NCBI GenBank assembly: GCA_002855745.1
Contig: NDWX01000006.1
Coordinates: forward strand, 1 to 64,000
DNA from: Thermofilum sp. NZ13
Lineage (GTDB): Archaea > Thermoproteota > Thermoprotei > Thermofilales > Thermofilaceae
Direction of reading: 5' to 3'
DNA length: 64,000 bases
Shown here: in pieces, positions 24,206-33,170 of the stretch
Position numbering within the stretch: the first letter of the stretch is position 1
How the letters are laid out: each line of letters starts with the position of its first letter
Translations under genes and position numbers: made by a program
The notes under the pieces: model-generated
Told to the model about the DNA's origin: nothing
Seen by the model: only the letters and a program-made list of their open reading frames with translations
The model's database searches: none

Positions 24206-24896
24206 GGATAAGACCCCTGTGGTTTATCCCGAGTGGAGGTGGAGGCTACTAGAAAACCTCAGGGAGAGGGCTCTGGAGCTACTTCGAGCCTTAGAGGGCG
24301 TGAGTGCATCCCCTGTCGTCATAGGTAGTGTTGCACGAGGTGATGTAACGCCTTCGAGCGACATCGATGTGCACTTCACGGCTTACGTGCCGTCGTGGCG
24401 CGTAGTGGTTGCCCTTGAGAGAGCTGGCATCTCGGTTAGGGGCTTTCGCGTGATTCAGGCATCACCCTCTACAGCGATCAGGATAATTGTCGTGGTGGAT
24501 GAGGGCATCGAGATCTCAATCCCAGTTTCGAGGCTGAGCAAAACCGAGGAAGAGTTCCCGAAATACGCGGGCGCCATCTCGCTGAGAGAGATCGAGTTGG
24601 GGGTACGAGTCCCGGGCGTGAATAAGCGTCTTCTCTTCGTCGAGCCCACAAGCTACGGTCACGATGAGTGGTCCATCATTGGCTTTGAGAGCGAGGCCGC
24701 GAGGTTGCTGGGGGTATCCTTGGCCACGGTTTTGGAGAGAAGGTTCATGCGGTTTAAGCGTGCGAGAGAGGGTAAAGCGGGGTTCTACGTACACCTCGAG
24801 ATCCCAGTGGGCGAGTGCCCTGAAGACAGGATATGCGAGGAAGCAAGGACGAACCCAGTAATACGACGAGCAGTAGCCACGGTTCTCGGGTGCTAA
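24177..24896 (+). CDS. Predicted nucleotidyltransferase (COG2413-like)
   Basis: 239 aa. The minimal nucleotidyltransferase motif GSVARGDVTPSSDIDVH is near residue 52 (Gly-Ser plus two Asp), with a third acidic strand EGIEISIPVS near residue 110. The remaining part is a helical substrate domain. It resembles archaeal COG2413 predicted nucleotidyltransferases, with unknown substrate. Its start region overlaps the upstream zinc-ribbon gene by up to 29 nt, and its stop overlaps the stop of the convergent helicase by 4 nt. Confidence 0.82.
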   Translation: MPSLTPVRVRDKTPVVYPEWRWRLLENLRERALELLRALEGVSASPVVIGSVARGDVTPSSDIDVHFTAYVPSWRVVVALERAGISVRGFRVIQASPSTAIRIIVVVDEGIEISIPVSRLSKTEEEFPKYAGAISLREIELGVRVPGVNKRLLFVEPTSYGHDEWSIIGFESEAARLLGVSLATVLERRFMRFKRAREGKAGFYVHLEIPVGECPEDRICEEARTNPVIRRAVATVLGC

Positions 24897-26776
24897 AAGG
24901 AGTCAATCCTCCTTTGGTAGGAGGGCTTTATCTCGTCGGTTTGACCCTTCTTTGTTGCCTCGACATACTTTTTCAACCCTTCGAAAACGTAGAGCTCACG
25001 AACCCACGACCTGCGCAGGTACGCGTACTTCTCCTTGGGGTTCGTGATGTTGATTATCTCAAACACTTTAGCTGTCTTACCCGGCTGGTAACCTAAAACC
25101 CTGCCTATCCTCTGTATCATCTGCCTGCCCTCACCGCTCCCCTCGTATATAACCGCGAGCTCGGCGTCCGGAACAGTTATGCCTTCATCCAGCACAGTCG
25201 TGGAAACGATGACGTTTGCTCTTCCCTCTAGGAAATCTCGGAACAGGAGCTCCCTTTTGGCGCTTGGTGTTTGGCCTGTTACCAGAACAGCCTTGATACC
25301 TTTCTCCTGCAGGAAGCTATAAACTGTTTCTGCCGTCTTTAAGTATTGGGTGAACACTATCGCCTTTGACCCTGGGTACTCACGCAGGATCTCGTAGAGT
25401 CTGTGAAGCTTCTCCTCCTCACTTTCAGCAAAGAAGGCTTGAAAGCGTTCAATAGGGGCGACAACCTTCAGCCTCACAAGGTCCTCGTATGACAGCGTGT
25501 ACAGCAACCCCCCGCAAAGCTCGTAGAGAAGGTTATGGTTGTTATCTCTCCGCGTGGGAGTCGCCGAGAGAGCCAGCCTGTACAGAGCGTCGAGCTGCAA
25601 AGCTACGTTTTTAAACGTGGTGGCTGGGACGTGATGGGCCTCGTCGAACACAACAAACTCAAACTTGTCCCTTATGAGCTCGATGTACTTCACAGCGCTC
25701 GAGTAAGTCGCGACGGTTATTTCCCGTATCTTTTGCTCGCCGGCTCCGAGGACCCCGATGAAGTGGCGCGGGAGGGAGAGGTACTTTTCCAGGTAGTCCA
25801 GCCAGGTGGCCATGAGCTCCTGGGTCGTGACGAGTATAAGCGTAGGTTTCCGGAGGTGCTGAATAGCCTCAAGAGCTATGAAGGATTTCCCTCCTCGCGT
25901 GAAAATAGCGATCGTGCCCCTCTTGCGCTTGGCCCAGAGGCTGAACGCCTCCTCCTGGTGAGGTAATAAGGTGAAGTTCTTGCGAAGAGGAGTTTTTATG
26001 TCGGTTTTCTCGGTTATCTGGATTTCGGGCTTCAGGCCTAGAGCGGCCAGCCTCGACAGATACTTTTCCAACAGTGCTACAGGTGCAATAAGCGTCTTGT
26101 CACCCCAGTGCATCCTCGCTACTTTCAGCGTGCGCTGGACTAGCTCTGAACCCTGGTACTCCCCGTCTGGACCTATAACAGGCTTCTCGACGTTGTAGGT
26201 CAAAACACCCTCGTTGAGTAAGAGCATAGCGAGGTCTTTGTCAATGTATTTGAACGAGAGCCTAAGAGACGCCTCCTCTCTGTACACCTTTACGCTGAAC
26301 AGGTCGACGCTGTAGTCCAGCTGAACGCCATACTTTTCGCGCAACCTCTCAGCGAACACCTTTAGACTGAGGAGGGAGGTGAGGTAAAGCCTTCCGTTCC
26401 TGCTCGTCACCATTCCGCTGAAGTCAGCATCTCGAAGTATTTTCTCGATGAGCTGTGCAGGACCTCGCACCTCCAGAAAACTCGTGACACTGAGCCTCTC
26501 ACCGCGGCTCCCTGTACTCGAGCCATAATTGGCGAGAATAACGTGAACTTGATCTTCCGTGAGGGTTGATAACTCCCTGAGAGAGTCGAGAGTCTTCACC
26601 AGCTCTTCCCTGTCAAGCCTGAGAAGCTTCTCCTCGGAGACCACCCAAACTTTTCTTGACTGATCGAAATACGCTATCTTCCTAGCGTTTACGAGAAACC
26701 TCTCGAACTCCTCCGCGCTAAGGCCTTTCCTACGTTCGAATTGCAGCCTCAGACCCCCGTAGTCATCGATCACCAT
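24893..26776 (-). CDS. XPB-like superfamily 2 DNA helicase
   Basis: 627 aa. The two RecA-like helicase domains follow an N-terminal region of about 260 residues. LLPHQEEAFSLW is the Q-like motif, motif I is FTRGGKSFIALEA near residue 290, DEAH is near 380, SATPTRRDNN is motif III, and IQRIGRVLGY is motif VI. Closest to archaeal XPB/SSL2-type helicases of transcription and repair. Motif I departs from the usual GxGKT (TRGGKS). ATG 26776 is followed by a good N-terminal fold, MVIDDYGGLRLQFERR. Confidence 0.85.
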   Translation of the reverse strand: MVIDDYGGLRLQFERRKGLSAEEFERFLVNARKIAYFDQSRKVWVVSEEKLLRLDREELVKTLDSLRELSTLTEDQVHVILANYGSSTGSRGERLSVTSFLEVRGPAQLIEKILRDADFSGMVTSRNGRLYLTSLLSLKVFAERLREKYGVQLDYSVDLFSVKVYREEASLRLSFKYIDKDLAMLLLNEGVLTYNVEKPVIGPDGEYQGSELVQRTLKVARMHWGDKTLIAPVALLEKYLSRLAALGLKPEIQITEKTDIKTPLRKNFTLLPHQEEAFSLWAKRKRGTIAIFTRGGKSFIALEAIQHLRKPTLILVTTQELMATWLDYLEKYLSLPRHFIGVLGAGEQKIREITVATYSSAVKYIELIRDKFEFVVFDEAHHVPATTFKNVALQLDALYRLALSATPTRRDNNHNLLYELCGGLLYTLSYEDLVRLKVVAPIERFQAFFAESEEEKLHRLYEILREYPGSKAIVFTQYLKTAETVYSFLQEKGIKAVLVTGQTPSAKRELLFRDFLEGRANVIVSTTVLDEGITVPDAELAVIYEGSGEGRQMIQRIGRVLGYQPGKTAKVFEIINITNPKEKYAYLRRSWVRELYVFEGLKKYVEATKKGQTDEIKPSYQRRIDSF

Positions 26777-26904
26777 GCAATATCACAGATCACCTCCTTC
26801 TTCATCGGCTGTTATGAAAATCTAACTTAGAGGGTATAAGCATATTGCTTGCCGGAAGAAAAAGTTTAAATGACGTTACACGTAGGCAAGCTGGGGTTTA
26901 CTCC

Positions 26905-27525
26905 GTGAGCACTAGGAAGGCCAAGGACAAGTGGGCGATGAAGAAGTGGATCAAGGTGCTAGCGCCCAGGGCATTCGGCTATGCTGAACTAGGTCTAATC
27001 CCGGCTAACGAGCCTGAGAACGTCATTGGCAGGACCGTCGAAGTAAGCTTTTACGACATCACGAAGGATATTTCTCAGCTACACATTAAGCTGAAGTTCC
27101 AGATAGTTAAAGTTGAGGGGACTACAGCTTACACGCAGCTCAAACAGATGGAGCTCACGCGAGACTACATACGAAGCCTCGTGAGGAGGGGGACATCCAG
27201 GATAGACGCGATAATAGACGTAGAAACGAAGGATGGGGTTAAGCTCAGAGTAATGGGAATGGCCGTCACCGTGAGCAGAGTTAAAACCTCGCAGAAAAAG
27301 GCTATCAGAAAGATTATGTTTCAAATAATAAGCGAAAAGGCTGGCCAGCTCGACTTCGACACCTTCATACAGCAGGCGGTTCTCGGTAACATAGCCTCGG
27401 AAATCGAGGCTAATGCCAGAAAGATATACCCAATTAAGAAGGCTGAAATCAGGAAGATAAAAGTCCTCACACCCACATTCCAGATCCCCTTGGCTAAACC
27501 CGAAAGCATAAGCGTCCAGGCCTAA
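26905..27525 (+). CDS. rps3ae: Small ribosomal subunit protein eS1 (S3Ae)
   Basis: 206 aa. Signatures: DKWAMKKWIKVLAP near the start, GRTVEVSFYDITKD, RRGTSRIDAIIDVETKDG in the middle, and IYPIKKAEIRKIKVL near the end. Component of the small subunit near the mRNA exit. I chose GTG 26905 because TTTAAATG at 26866 is about 35 nt upstream; the longer frame from 26845 would begin before that promoter. Confidence 0.95.
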   Translation: MSTRKAKDKWAMKKWIKVLAPRAFGYAELGLIPANEPENVIGRTVEVSFYDITKDISQLHIKLKFQIVKVEGTTAYTQLKQMELTRDYIRSLVRRGTSRIDAIIDVETKDGVKLRVMGMAVTVSRVKTSQKKAIRKIMFQIISEKAGQLDFDTFIQQAVLGNIASEIEANARKIYPIKKAEIRKIKVLTPTFQIPLAKPESISVQA

Positions 27526-27526
27526 G

Positions 27527-27624
27527 TAGCAACAGTACTTTTTAGTTTTCCCAAAAATTTTCCTGAATCCAATTCATATCTTTCCATGTTCCATCCAAGT
27601 TTGAAGGAGTTGTACGAGCACTCG
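27527..27624 (-). repeat. Dispersed 110-bp element, copy k
   Basis: On the minus strand it ends GGGAAAACTAAAAAGTAC followed by TGTTGCTACT, very close to the family consensus, and starts near GAGTGCTCGTACAAC. It begins directly after the eS1 stop codon, so on the plus strand the T-rich block could also act as a terminator for that gene. Confidence 0.45.
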
Positions 27625-27838
27625 ATAATGCCTACTTATCTCGGGCCGCATCAGTTACAGTACATGTGAAGGTTTATATCCAGCACCTCCAACCTCGCAG
27701 AAAGAGATAAGTAGCGAAGACATAATTTCTCGTTTCTCAGCATACGCACCGAAAAGGAGATGAATCCCGAATGGCTAGAAGTCGGCGTCGAGCAATAACC
27801 ATTTCCCGGTACGTCCACACGGTTGCCAGTCAGGTGCT

Positions 27839-27952
27839 TTGAACAACGCGAAAAGACAACTTGCCCGCAGCGACGTGGGCTGGAGTCCGCTGGAGCCACC
27901 CCTCGGAAAGGGGACCCGTGGTATCCCGAGGAGAGGCCCCCTTATTAGTTAA
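27839..27952 (+). pseudogene. Remnant of a TnpB-like C-terminus
   Basis: The frame reads GALNNAKRQLARSDVGWSPL (from about 27833), then EPPLGKGTRG and a stop TAA at 27950-27952. This fits the last part of a TnpB/OrfB gene, where an RDxxGALNIAxR motif is followed by a short WSPxEPP-type tail. The upstream zinc-ribbon part is not intact (YVHTVASQVL is in another frame). It is therefore a dead fragment. The call rests on pattern memory only. Confidence 0.45.
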
Positions 27953-28037
27953 GGGGTAAATGAGGCAGGCGCGACTTGAGATGAGCGTGGTCATGAACGC
28001 TTCTCGAAGCCACTTGAAGGTCGAGCCTCGGTGCCCA

Positions 28038-29309
28038 TCAGGGGATCAGCCTGAAGCGGTCTCTTGGGAATAGCACGACTTCTCGTATGTTCGAGAGCCC
28101 CAGCATAGTCATCAAGAGTCTATCCAGGCCTAGACCGAAGCCGCCGTGAGGAGGCATACCGTACTTAAATGCCTGTGTGTAAAAGCTGAACTCCTCTGGA
28201 TTCAGCCCTTTAGCTTTGAGGTTTTTGAGTAGCTCGGTGTACCTGTGTTCTCTCTGACCTCCTGAGGCCACTTCGATACCCCTTATGTCGAGGTCGAAAG
28301 ACCTGCTCAGCTTGTCGTTCTCCCTCATGATGTAGAAGGGTTTTGCGTCCCAGGGGTACTTCGTGATAAAGTAAATCGGGTAGCCTTGATTCTGCAAGTG
28401 CTCTCCCAGGGCTTTCTCCGCCTGTGTGTCTAGGTCGTCCCCCCACTGCAGGCTGAACCCGAGCTTCCCCAGCGTGTCTAAAGCCTCGCTGTACGTTACC
28501 TTTGGTATATTCGCCGGCTCCTCTAGGAGCTCGAATCCCACCTCCCTCAAGGTCTCACCCATTTGTGACCTAAGGTACCTTATTGCACCTCTGACGAAGT
28601 CCTCCAGTATCCTCATAACGTCCTCCTCGCTGTCGATGAACGCCATCTCGACGTCGAGCCCCCAGCTTTCGTTCAAGTGCCTAGGGGTGCTGAACTTCTC
28701 AGCCCTAAAGTACGGTGCAATTTCGAATACTCGCGGCACCCCGCACATGAGCATTTGCTTGTACAGCTGGGGGCTTTGAGAGAGGTAAGCTTTCCTTTCA
28801 AAATAATCCACTGTGAAGAGGGTGGCCCCTCCCTCGGCTCCAGCACCGACGATCTTCGGGGTGTTCACCTCCAAGAACCCCTGCTTTGCGAAGAACTCGC
28901 GAGTGAAACCCATGAGCTTGCTTCGCGCGATGAACACGGCTCGAAAGCGGGGCAGCCTAAGTGCAAGGTACCTGTAGTCGATGTACAGGTCAAAGCTCGC
29001 TGGGGTCTTGCCTGTCAAGTCGATCGGCGGTATTTCCAGTGTCTCGGATAGTACGGTTATCCTCGAGGCCTGGATTTCACGCCCTTTTCTACTCACGACC
29101 ACCTCTGGGAAAACCCCCTCCACGCGCACCGCTGAGCCTAGCTTGACCCTCGTAGCGGTTGTCCATGTCTCTGGATCGACTTGGTCTTTTTTAACGACGA
29201 CCGTTATTGGGGAGAGGTTGAGGTCATCGATGACCTCTAGGAAGGCCACCCTTCCTAGGCTCTTTGCGTTGCTCACCCAACCCTCCACGACTCCGGCCTT
29301 AGTGCCCAA
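28038..29309 (-). CDS. aspS: Aspartyl-tRNA synthetase
   Basis: 423 aa archaeal-type class II enzyme. The N-terminal OB fold (VEGWVSNAKSLGRVAFLEV) binds the anticodon. Catalytic motifs: motif 1 near FFAKQGFLEVNTPKI; QLYKQMLMCG and FRAEKFSTPRHLNE (motif 2) near residues 180-215; FDLDIRGIEVASGGQREHR near 340; motif 3 GGFGLGLDRLLM near 390; end FPRDRFRL. TTG 29309 is the start, about 30 nt from TATTTAAGAAA. I cannot tell whether it also charges tRNA-Asn. Confidence 0.95.
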   Translation of the reverse strand: MGTKAGVVEGWVSNAKSLGRVAFLEVIDDLNLSPITVVVKKDQVDPETWTTATRVKLGSAVRVEGVFPEVVVSRKGREIQASRITVLSETLEIPPIDLTGKTPASFDLYIDYRYLALRLPRFRAVFIARSKLMGFTREFFAKQGFLEVNTPKIVGAGAEGGATLFTVDYFERKAYLSQSPQLYKQMLMCGVPRVFEIAPYFRAEKFSTPRHLNESWGLDVEMAFIDSEEDVMRILEDFVRGAIRYLRSQMGETLREVGFELLEEPANIPKVTYSEALDTLGKLGFSLQWGDDLDTQAEKALGEHLQNQGYPIYFITKYPWDAKPFYIMRENDKLSRSFDLDIRGIEVASGGQREHRYTELLKNLKAKGLNPEEFSFYTQAFKYGMPPHGGFGLGLDRLLMTMLGLSNIREVVLFPRDRFRLIP

Positions 29310-29369
29310 CGCCGAACACCTTCGCGCGAAAATTTCTTAAATACTCGCACATAAACGCTTTGGTGTCCT
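29310..29369. promoter_or_regulatory. Divergent promoter of aspS and eL34
   Basis: 60 bp between the start codons. A nearly symmetric box TTTCTTAAATA (29332-29342) lies about 30 nt from both starts and could direct transcription both ways, with both messages almost leaderless. Confidence 0.5.
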
Positions 29370-29639
29370 ATGGTAAGGCCTGCGCTTAGGTCGCGCACCA
29401 GGAAGAGGAAAATCGTCAGAACCCCCGGTGGCAGGCACGTGCTCAGGATCCTGGACAAGAAGCATGACTACCCCAAGTGCGCGGTCTGCGGCGCGCCGAT
29501 ACGAGGTGTCCCGAAGCTCACCACTAGGGAGGAGAGAGGGGGCGTGAAGATGCCTACGAGGATTTACGGCGGCTACCTCTGTCATCGTTGCTTGAAGCTC
29601 GGCATAAAAGTAGCAGCACGTAAGCTCGCGGGAGCCTGA
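29370..29639 (+). CDS. rpl34e: Large ribosomal subunit protein eL34
   Basis: 89 aa. Begins MVRPALRSRTRKRK and has the zinc-type knuckles CAVCG and CHRC (about residues 38-41 and 71-74) with LDKKHDYPKCAVCGAPIRG, the eL34 signature. It starts an operon with CMP kinase 5 bp downstream, an arrangement known from other archaea (there often with eL14 and Cbf5, which are absent here). Confidence 0.94.
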   Translation: MVRPALRSRTRKRKIVRTPGGRHVLRILDKKHDYPKCAVCGAPIRGVPKLTTREERGGVKMPTRIYGGYLCHRCLKLGIKVAARKLAGA

Positions 29640-29644
29640 TCGCC

Positions 29645-30208
29645 TTGCCCTGCGTCGTCATAGCTGTGAGCGGAACCCCTGGTAGCGGTAAGACAACGTA
29701 CTCCCGCTTTATAGCAGAGCACTACGGCCTACGCTACGTTTCAAGCGGAGGCCTCTTCAGGGAGCTAGCCCGCGAAAGGGGCGTCAGCCTACTTGAGCTG
29801 CATAAGAAAGCCGAGGAGGATGAGAGCATAGACCTGCTGATAGACCAGAGGGCGATCGGCGAAGCGCTTAAAGGAGGCGTCGTAGTGGAGGGTCACCTGT
29901 CCGTCTGGGTGTTGAGCAAGATAGCCCACATAAAGATAATCTTCGACGCTCCGCGCGAGGTGAGGGCGGAGCGCATAGCGAGGCGTGATGGCATCTCGCT
30001 TGCGGAGGCCTTAAGGGAGATCGAAGAGAGGGAGAAGAGCAACTACGAGAGGGCGATGAAGTACTATGGCTTAAACATAAGGGATTACAGCGTAGCCGAC
30101 CTCGTAGTTTCCACACAACACCTAGACGCTGAGGACGTGAAGAACGTAGTGCTAGCATACATTGAGGGTTTCAGGCGAAGGCATCCGGAGCTGTTCACTG
30201 ATCCATGA
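29645..30208 (+). CDS. cmk: Cytidylate kinase
   Basis: 187 aa. P-loop SGTPGSGKTTYS at residues 9-20, substrate motif YVSSGGLFRELARERG near 32, VVVEGHLSVW near 80, and an Arg-rich lid (RAERIARRDG). It phosphorylates CMP/dCMP with ATP. It follows eL34 by 5 bp, so the two are co-transcribed. TTG or ATG choices at 29645 vary by few residues; the frame's start is TTG at 29645. Confidence 0.92.
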   Translation: MPCVVIAVSGTPGSGKTTYSRFIAEHYGLRYVSSGGLFRELARERGVSLLELHKKAEEDESIDLLIDQRAIGEALKGGVVVEGHLSVWVLSKIAHIKIIFDAPREVRAERIARRDGISLAEALREIEEREKSNYERAMKYYGLNIRDYSVADLVVSTQHLDAEDVKNVVLAYIEGFRRRHPELFTDP

Positions 30209-30346
30209 AACGAGCTGTTTTTCGAGAGCTTTTGCAGGGACCTAAGGAGGCGCTTCTTCGCGCTTAACATGTGGGTCGCTCTGGTATGCCTTCATTAAGT
30301 TAAGTTTTTATAATCAAAGAGTGTGTAAAGGGTGACAGGTGGGACA

Positions 30347-31648
30347 ATGTCTGAGAAGAAGCCGCACCTTAACCTAGTGGTCATAGGCCACATCGACCAC
30401 GGTAAGAGTACGACGATGGGTAGGCTACTCTACGAGGTCGGAGCCATTGATCCCAGAGTAATTCAGCAGTACGAAGAAGAGGCTAAGAAGCTGGGACGCG
30501 AGTCCTTCAAGTACGCTTGGGTGCTCGACCGGCTGAAGGAAGAGAGGGAGCGCGGTATCACCATCGACCTAGGCTTCTACAAGTTCGAAACCAAGAAGTA
30601 CTTCTTCACACTCATCGACGCGCCCGGACACAGGGACTTCGTGAAGAACATGATCACGGGAGCAAGCCAGGCCGACTGCGCAGTACTCGTGGTCTCCGCC
30701 AAGGAGGGCGAGTTCGAGGCCGGCATCAGCCCAGCTGGGCAGACACGTGAGCACGTGTTCCTAGCCAAGACGATGGGCGTAGACCAGCTCATCGTGGCCA
30801 TCAACAAGATGGACACTGTTAACTACAGCAAGGAGAGGTACGAGGAGATAAAGAACCAGCTATCAAGGCTCCTCAGGATGGTTGGCTACAAGGTGGAGGA
30901 GATACACTTCATACCTATATCGGCCTGGGAAGGGGTGAACATTGCAAAGAGGTCCCCAGACAAGACTCCGTGGTACAACGGCCCATCCCTCTACGAGGCA
31001 TTCGACGACTTCAAGGAGCCGCCGAGACCCGTCGACAAGCCCCTGAGGATACCGATCCAGGACGTTTACTCCATCAAGGGTGTAGGCACCGTTCCCGTGG
31101 GCAGGGTGGAGACAGGGGTGCTGAGGGTCGGCGACAAAGTCATAATCAACCCGCCGAAGGCGGTCGGCGAGGTCAAATCCATCGAGACGCACCACACACC
31201 AATCCCGGAGGCTATTCCGGGCGACAACATAGGTTTCAACGTGAAGGGCGTCGAGAAGAGCCAGATCAGGAGAGGGGACGTGGTGGGCCCCGTCAACAAC
31301 CCGCCAACAGTGGTGGACGAGTTCATCGGGCGCATATTCGTGCTATTCCACCCAACCGCAATAGCCGCCGGCTACACCCCAGTGCTACACATCCACACCG
31401 CTACAGTCCCGGTGACGTTCGAGGAGCTGCTGCAGAAGCTCGACCCTAGAACAGGCAGCGTCGCAGAGGAGAAACCGCAGTACATTAAGCAGGGTGACTC
31501 CGCTATCGTGAGGTTCAAGCCGAGGAAAACCGTAGTCGTAGAAAAGTACTCCGAGTTCCCGCCATTAGGCAGGTTCGCAGTGAGGGACTCCGGCAGGACC
31601 ATCGCCGCCGGCGTTGTAATAGACGTCAAGAAGGCTGAGGGCTACTAG
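30347..31648 (+). CDS. tuf: Elongation factor 1-alpha (EF-Tu orthologue)
   Basis: About 433 aa. GTPase delivering aminoacyl-tRNA to the ribosome. G1 GHIDHGKSTT near residue 15, switch I ERGITIDLG, G3 DAPGHRDFVKN near 92, G4 NKMD near 152; domains 2 and 3 follow (GTVPVGRVETG, FKPRKTVVVE). ATG 30347 is preceded by GGTGGG, and TTTTTATAATC lies about 37 nt upstream. The partner uS10 gene follows after 64 bp with its own TATA box. Confidence 0.97.
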   Translation: MSEKKPHLNLVVIGHIDHGKSTTMGRLLYEVGAIDPRVIQQYEEEAKKLGRESFKYAWVLDRLKEERERGITIDLGFYKFETKKYFFTLIDAPGHRDFVKNMITGASQADCAVLVVSAKEGEFEAGISPAGQTREHVFLAKTMGVDQLIVAINKMDTVNYSKERYEEIKNQLSRLLRMVGYKVEEIHFIPISAWEGVNIAKRSPDKTPWYNGPSLYEAFDDFKEPPRPVDKPLRIPIQDVYSIKGVGTVPVGRVETGVLRVGDKVIINPPKAVGEVKSIETHHTPIPEAIPGDNIGFNVKGVEKSQIRRGDVVGPVNNPPTVVDEFIGRIFVLFHPTAIAAGYTPVLHIHTATVPVTFEELLQKLDPRTGSVAEEKPQYIKQGDSAIVRFKPRKTVVVEKYSEFPPLGRFAVRDSGRTIAAGVVIDVKKAEGY

Positions 31649-31712
31649 AGCTTTCTCCCTGGGTAAAGTTTTTATAGTGTGGGGTGTTGACTCTTTCTGC
31701 TCGTGATGCTGT

Positions 31713-32021
31713 ATGCCCAGCAAGGTTCGTATCCGACTCTCAAGCACCTCCGTGGAAGACCTAGAGGCTGTGTGCAACGAAATCAGGGAGATAGCCAGGA
31801 AGACGGGCGTCAAGATACGCGGCCCGATACCGCTCCCCGTGCAGGTTATGAGGGTCGTCACAAGGCGCGCCCCCTCAGGACAGGGCTACGAGACCTTCGA
31901 CCGGTTCGAGATGAGGATACACAAGCGCCTCATCGACATGGACGCTGACGAGAGAGCCACTCGGCTGCTCCTGCGAACCAGGGTGCCCCCCTCGGTTAGA
32001 GTTGAAATAGAGGTCGTCTAA
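31713..32021 (+). CDS. rps10: Small ribosomal subunit protein uS10
   Basis: 102 aa. KVRIRLSSTSVEDLE at the start, GVKIRGPIPLPVQVMRVVTRRAPSGQG in the middle, FEMRIHKRLIDMDADE near the end: the archaeal uS10 pattern. It is downstream of EF-1alpha, the ancient tuf-S10 neighbourhood. A separate TATA-like TTTTTATAGTG about 40 nt upstream suggests it can be transcribed alone. Confidence 0.96.
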   Translation: MPSKVRIRLSSTSVEDLEAVCNEIREIARKTGVKIRGPIPLPVQVMRVVTRRAPSGQGYETFDRFEMRIHKRLIDMDADERATRLLLRTRVPPSVRVEIEVV

Positions 32022-32099
32022 GATACTTAGGTAGCTTGCGGCGACCTCTGCAAACTCCTGGAGAAAAATTTATCAAGCGCACTAGTTTTCGCTTATTCG

Positions 32100-32210
32100 G
32101 GGCCCGTAGCGCAGTCAGGAAGCGCGGCGGCCACGCCGAAAGGCGCCGCAGTCCTAAATTGCAAGAGTGGAGTAAGCCGCAGGTCCCGGGTTCGATTCCC
32201 GGCGGGCCCG
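32100..32210 (+). tRNA. tRNA-Arg, probably anticodon CCU, with one or two introns
   Basis: 111 nt instead of about 74. The acceptor is GGGCCCG/CGGGCCC with discriminator G, the D arm GCGC-AGTCAGGAA-GCGC, and the T arm CCGGGTTCGATTCCCGG. The anticodon stem GCGGC (32127-32131)/GCCGC (32176-32180) encloses 44 nt rather than 7. A loop reading TCCTAA at 32152-32157 gives CCU with U33 and A37. The rest would be an intron of about 19-20 nt before it (hairpin CGCC-GAAA-GGCG) and one of about 17-18 nt after it. Splice sites are inferred. Confidence 0.88.
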
Positions 32211-32292
32211 CCTCTTCGAAGTCTTCACGCAGGGCTACCCTTGCCGGGCGAAGAAATTTAATTACATTCAGAATGGATCTCTCTACGATACT

Positions 32293-33123
32293 ATGGGGAA
32301 ATTCAGAGCCTACCTGAAGCTGTCGCGCATCGAGCACGGTGTTATGACGGGTCTCGCAGTCGTGGCTGGCTACCTTGCGGTCAATGCTAGCTTCTCGTTG
32401 AGGCTCGTCCTGGCCTTTCTCAGCTCGCTTTTTGCGGAGATGTCTCTCTTCGCCTTTAACGACATCTTCAACATCGAGGAGGATAGGGTGAACAGCCCGG
32501 AGAGGCCTCTTGTGAGGGGCGATTTGAGCAGAAGGGAGGCTCTCGCCTTTGCTGCCGTCGCATCGACTTCCGCGCTGCTGCTCGCTTTACCACTCGGAGC
32601 ATACCCCGTGTTACTCCTCTTAGCCGCGCTGGCCATAGGCAACGCGTACAACTACTACCTGAAGAGACTCTCCATCATCGGGAACCTGGCCGTAGCCGGT
32701 CTAACGGCAAGCAGCTTCCTCTACGGGGCCCTTGCAACAGGCCTCGCGGTAGAGGAGAAAGTGTCACTCTTCTTCTTGATAGCCTTCCTGGCGAACATTG
32801 GACGGGAGATCGCCAAGGGGGTACGGGATCTGGAGGGCGACATACGCGTCGGCGTATGCACGCTCGCCTGCGAAATCGGGGTCAAGCAAGCGGGGCTGGT
32901 GTCAGCCATCTTCATGGCGCTAGCCGTTGCGCTAAGCCTCGCCTCCCCCCAGTACTTCGCTCTGAAGGAACCCTTTGTAGCTATGCTGGCTTTGACGGAC
33001 GCTATGTTCATCCACTCGATTTTCACGATTGCAAGAACCCCGACCCCTGAAGCCGCGGGGATCGTTAGGAGGAACACGCTTATAGGAATGCTGGTGGCCA
33101 TCCTGGCGTTCACACTCCCCTAA
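32293..33123 (+). CDS. Digeranylgeranylglyceryl phosphate synthase (UbiA family)
   Basis: 276 aa with about eight transmembrane helices. UbiA prenyltransferase motifs: NDIFNIEEDRVNSPERP near residue 57 (first Asp-rich site) and REIAKGVRDLEGD near 170 (second). Attaches the second geranylgeranyl chain to GGGP in the membrane. The first pathway enzyme is at 22186 and the reductase at 58554. ATG 32293 lies about 38 nt from AAATTTAATTAC. Confidence 0.92.
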   Translation: MGKFRAYLKLSRIEHGVMTGLAVVAGYLAVNASFSLRLVLAFLSSLFAEMSLFAFNDIFNIEEDRVNSPERPLVRGDLSRREALAFAAVASTSALLLALPLGAYPVLLLLAALAIGNAYNYYLKRLSIIGNLAVAGLTASSFLYGALATGLAVEEKVSLFFLIAFLANIGREIAKGVRDLEGDIRVGVCTLACEIGVKQAGLVSAIFMALAVALSLASPQYFALKEPFVAMLALTDAMFIHSIFTIARTPTPEAAGIVRRNTLIGMLVAILAFTLP

Positions 33124-33170
33124 CTCGAAGCCAAAAGTATATACATGAGCTGCGCGATTCTGAGCCCCGT

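Larger units (their letters stand above)
27526..28037. other. Intergenic region holding element copy k and a TnpB-like remnant
   Basis: The first 100 bp look like a minus-strand copy of the dispersed element; 27839-27952 looks like a TnpB C-terminus; the last 85 bp hold GC hairpins and no gene. Between 27625 and 27838 I see only short frames with stops. The order (possible left end, decayed coding part on the plus strand, hairpins) matches the other mobile-element loci. Confidence 0.5.

Noticed and set aside
27526-27560. T-rich block after eS1 as an intrinsic terminator
   Set aside because: Possible in part, but the same block with conserved neighbours occurs in both orientations, including before gene starts, so a repeat family explains it better.
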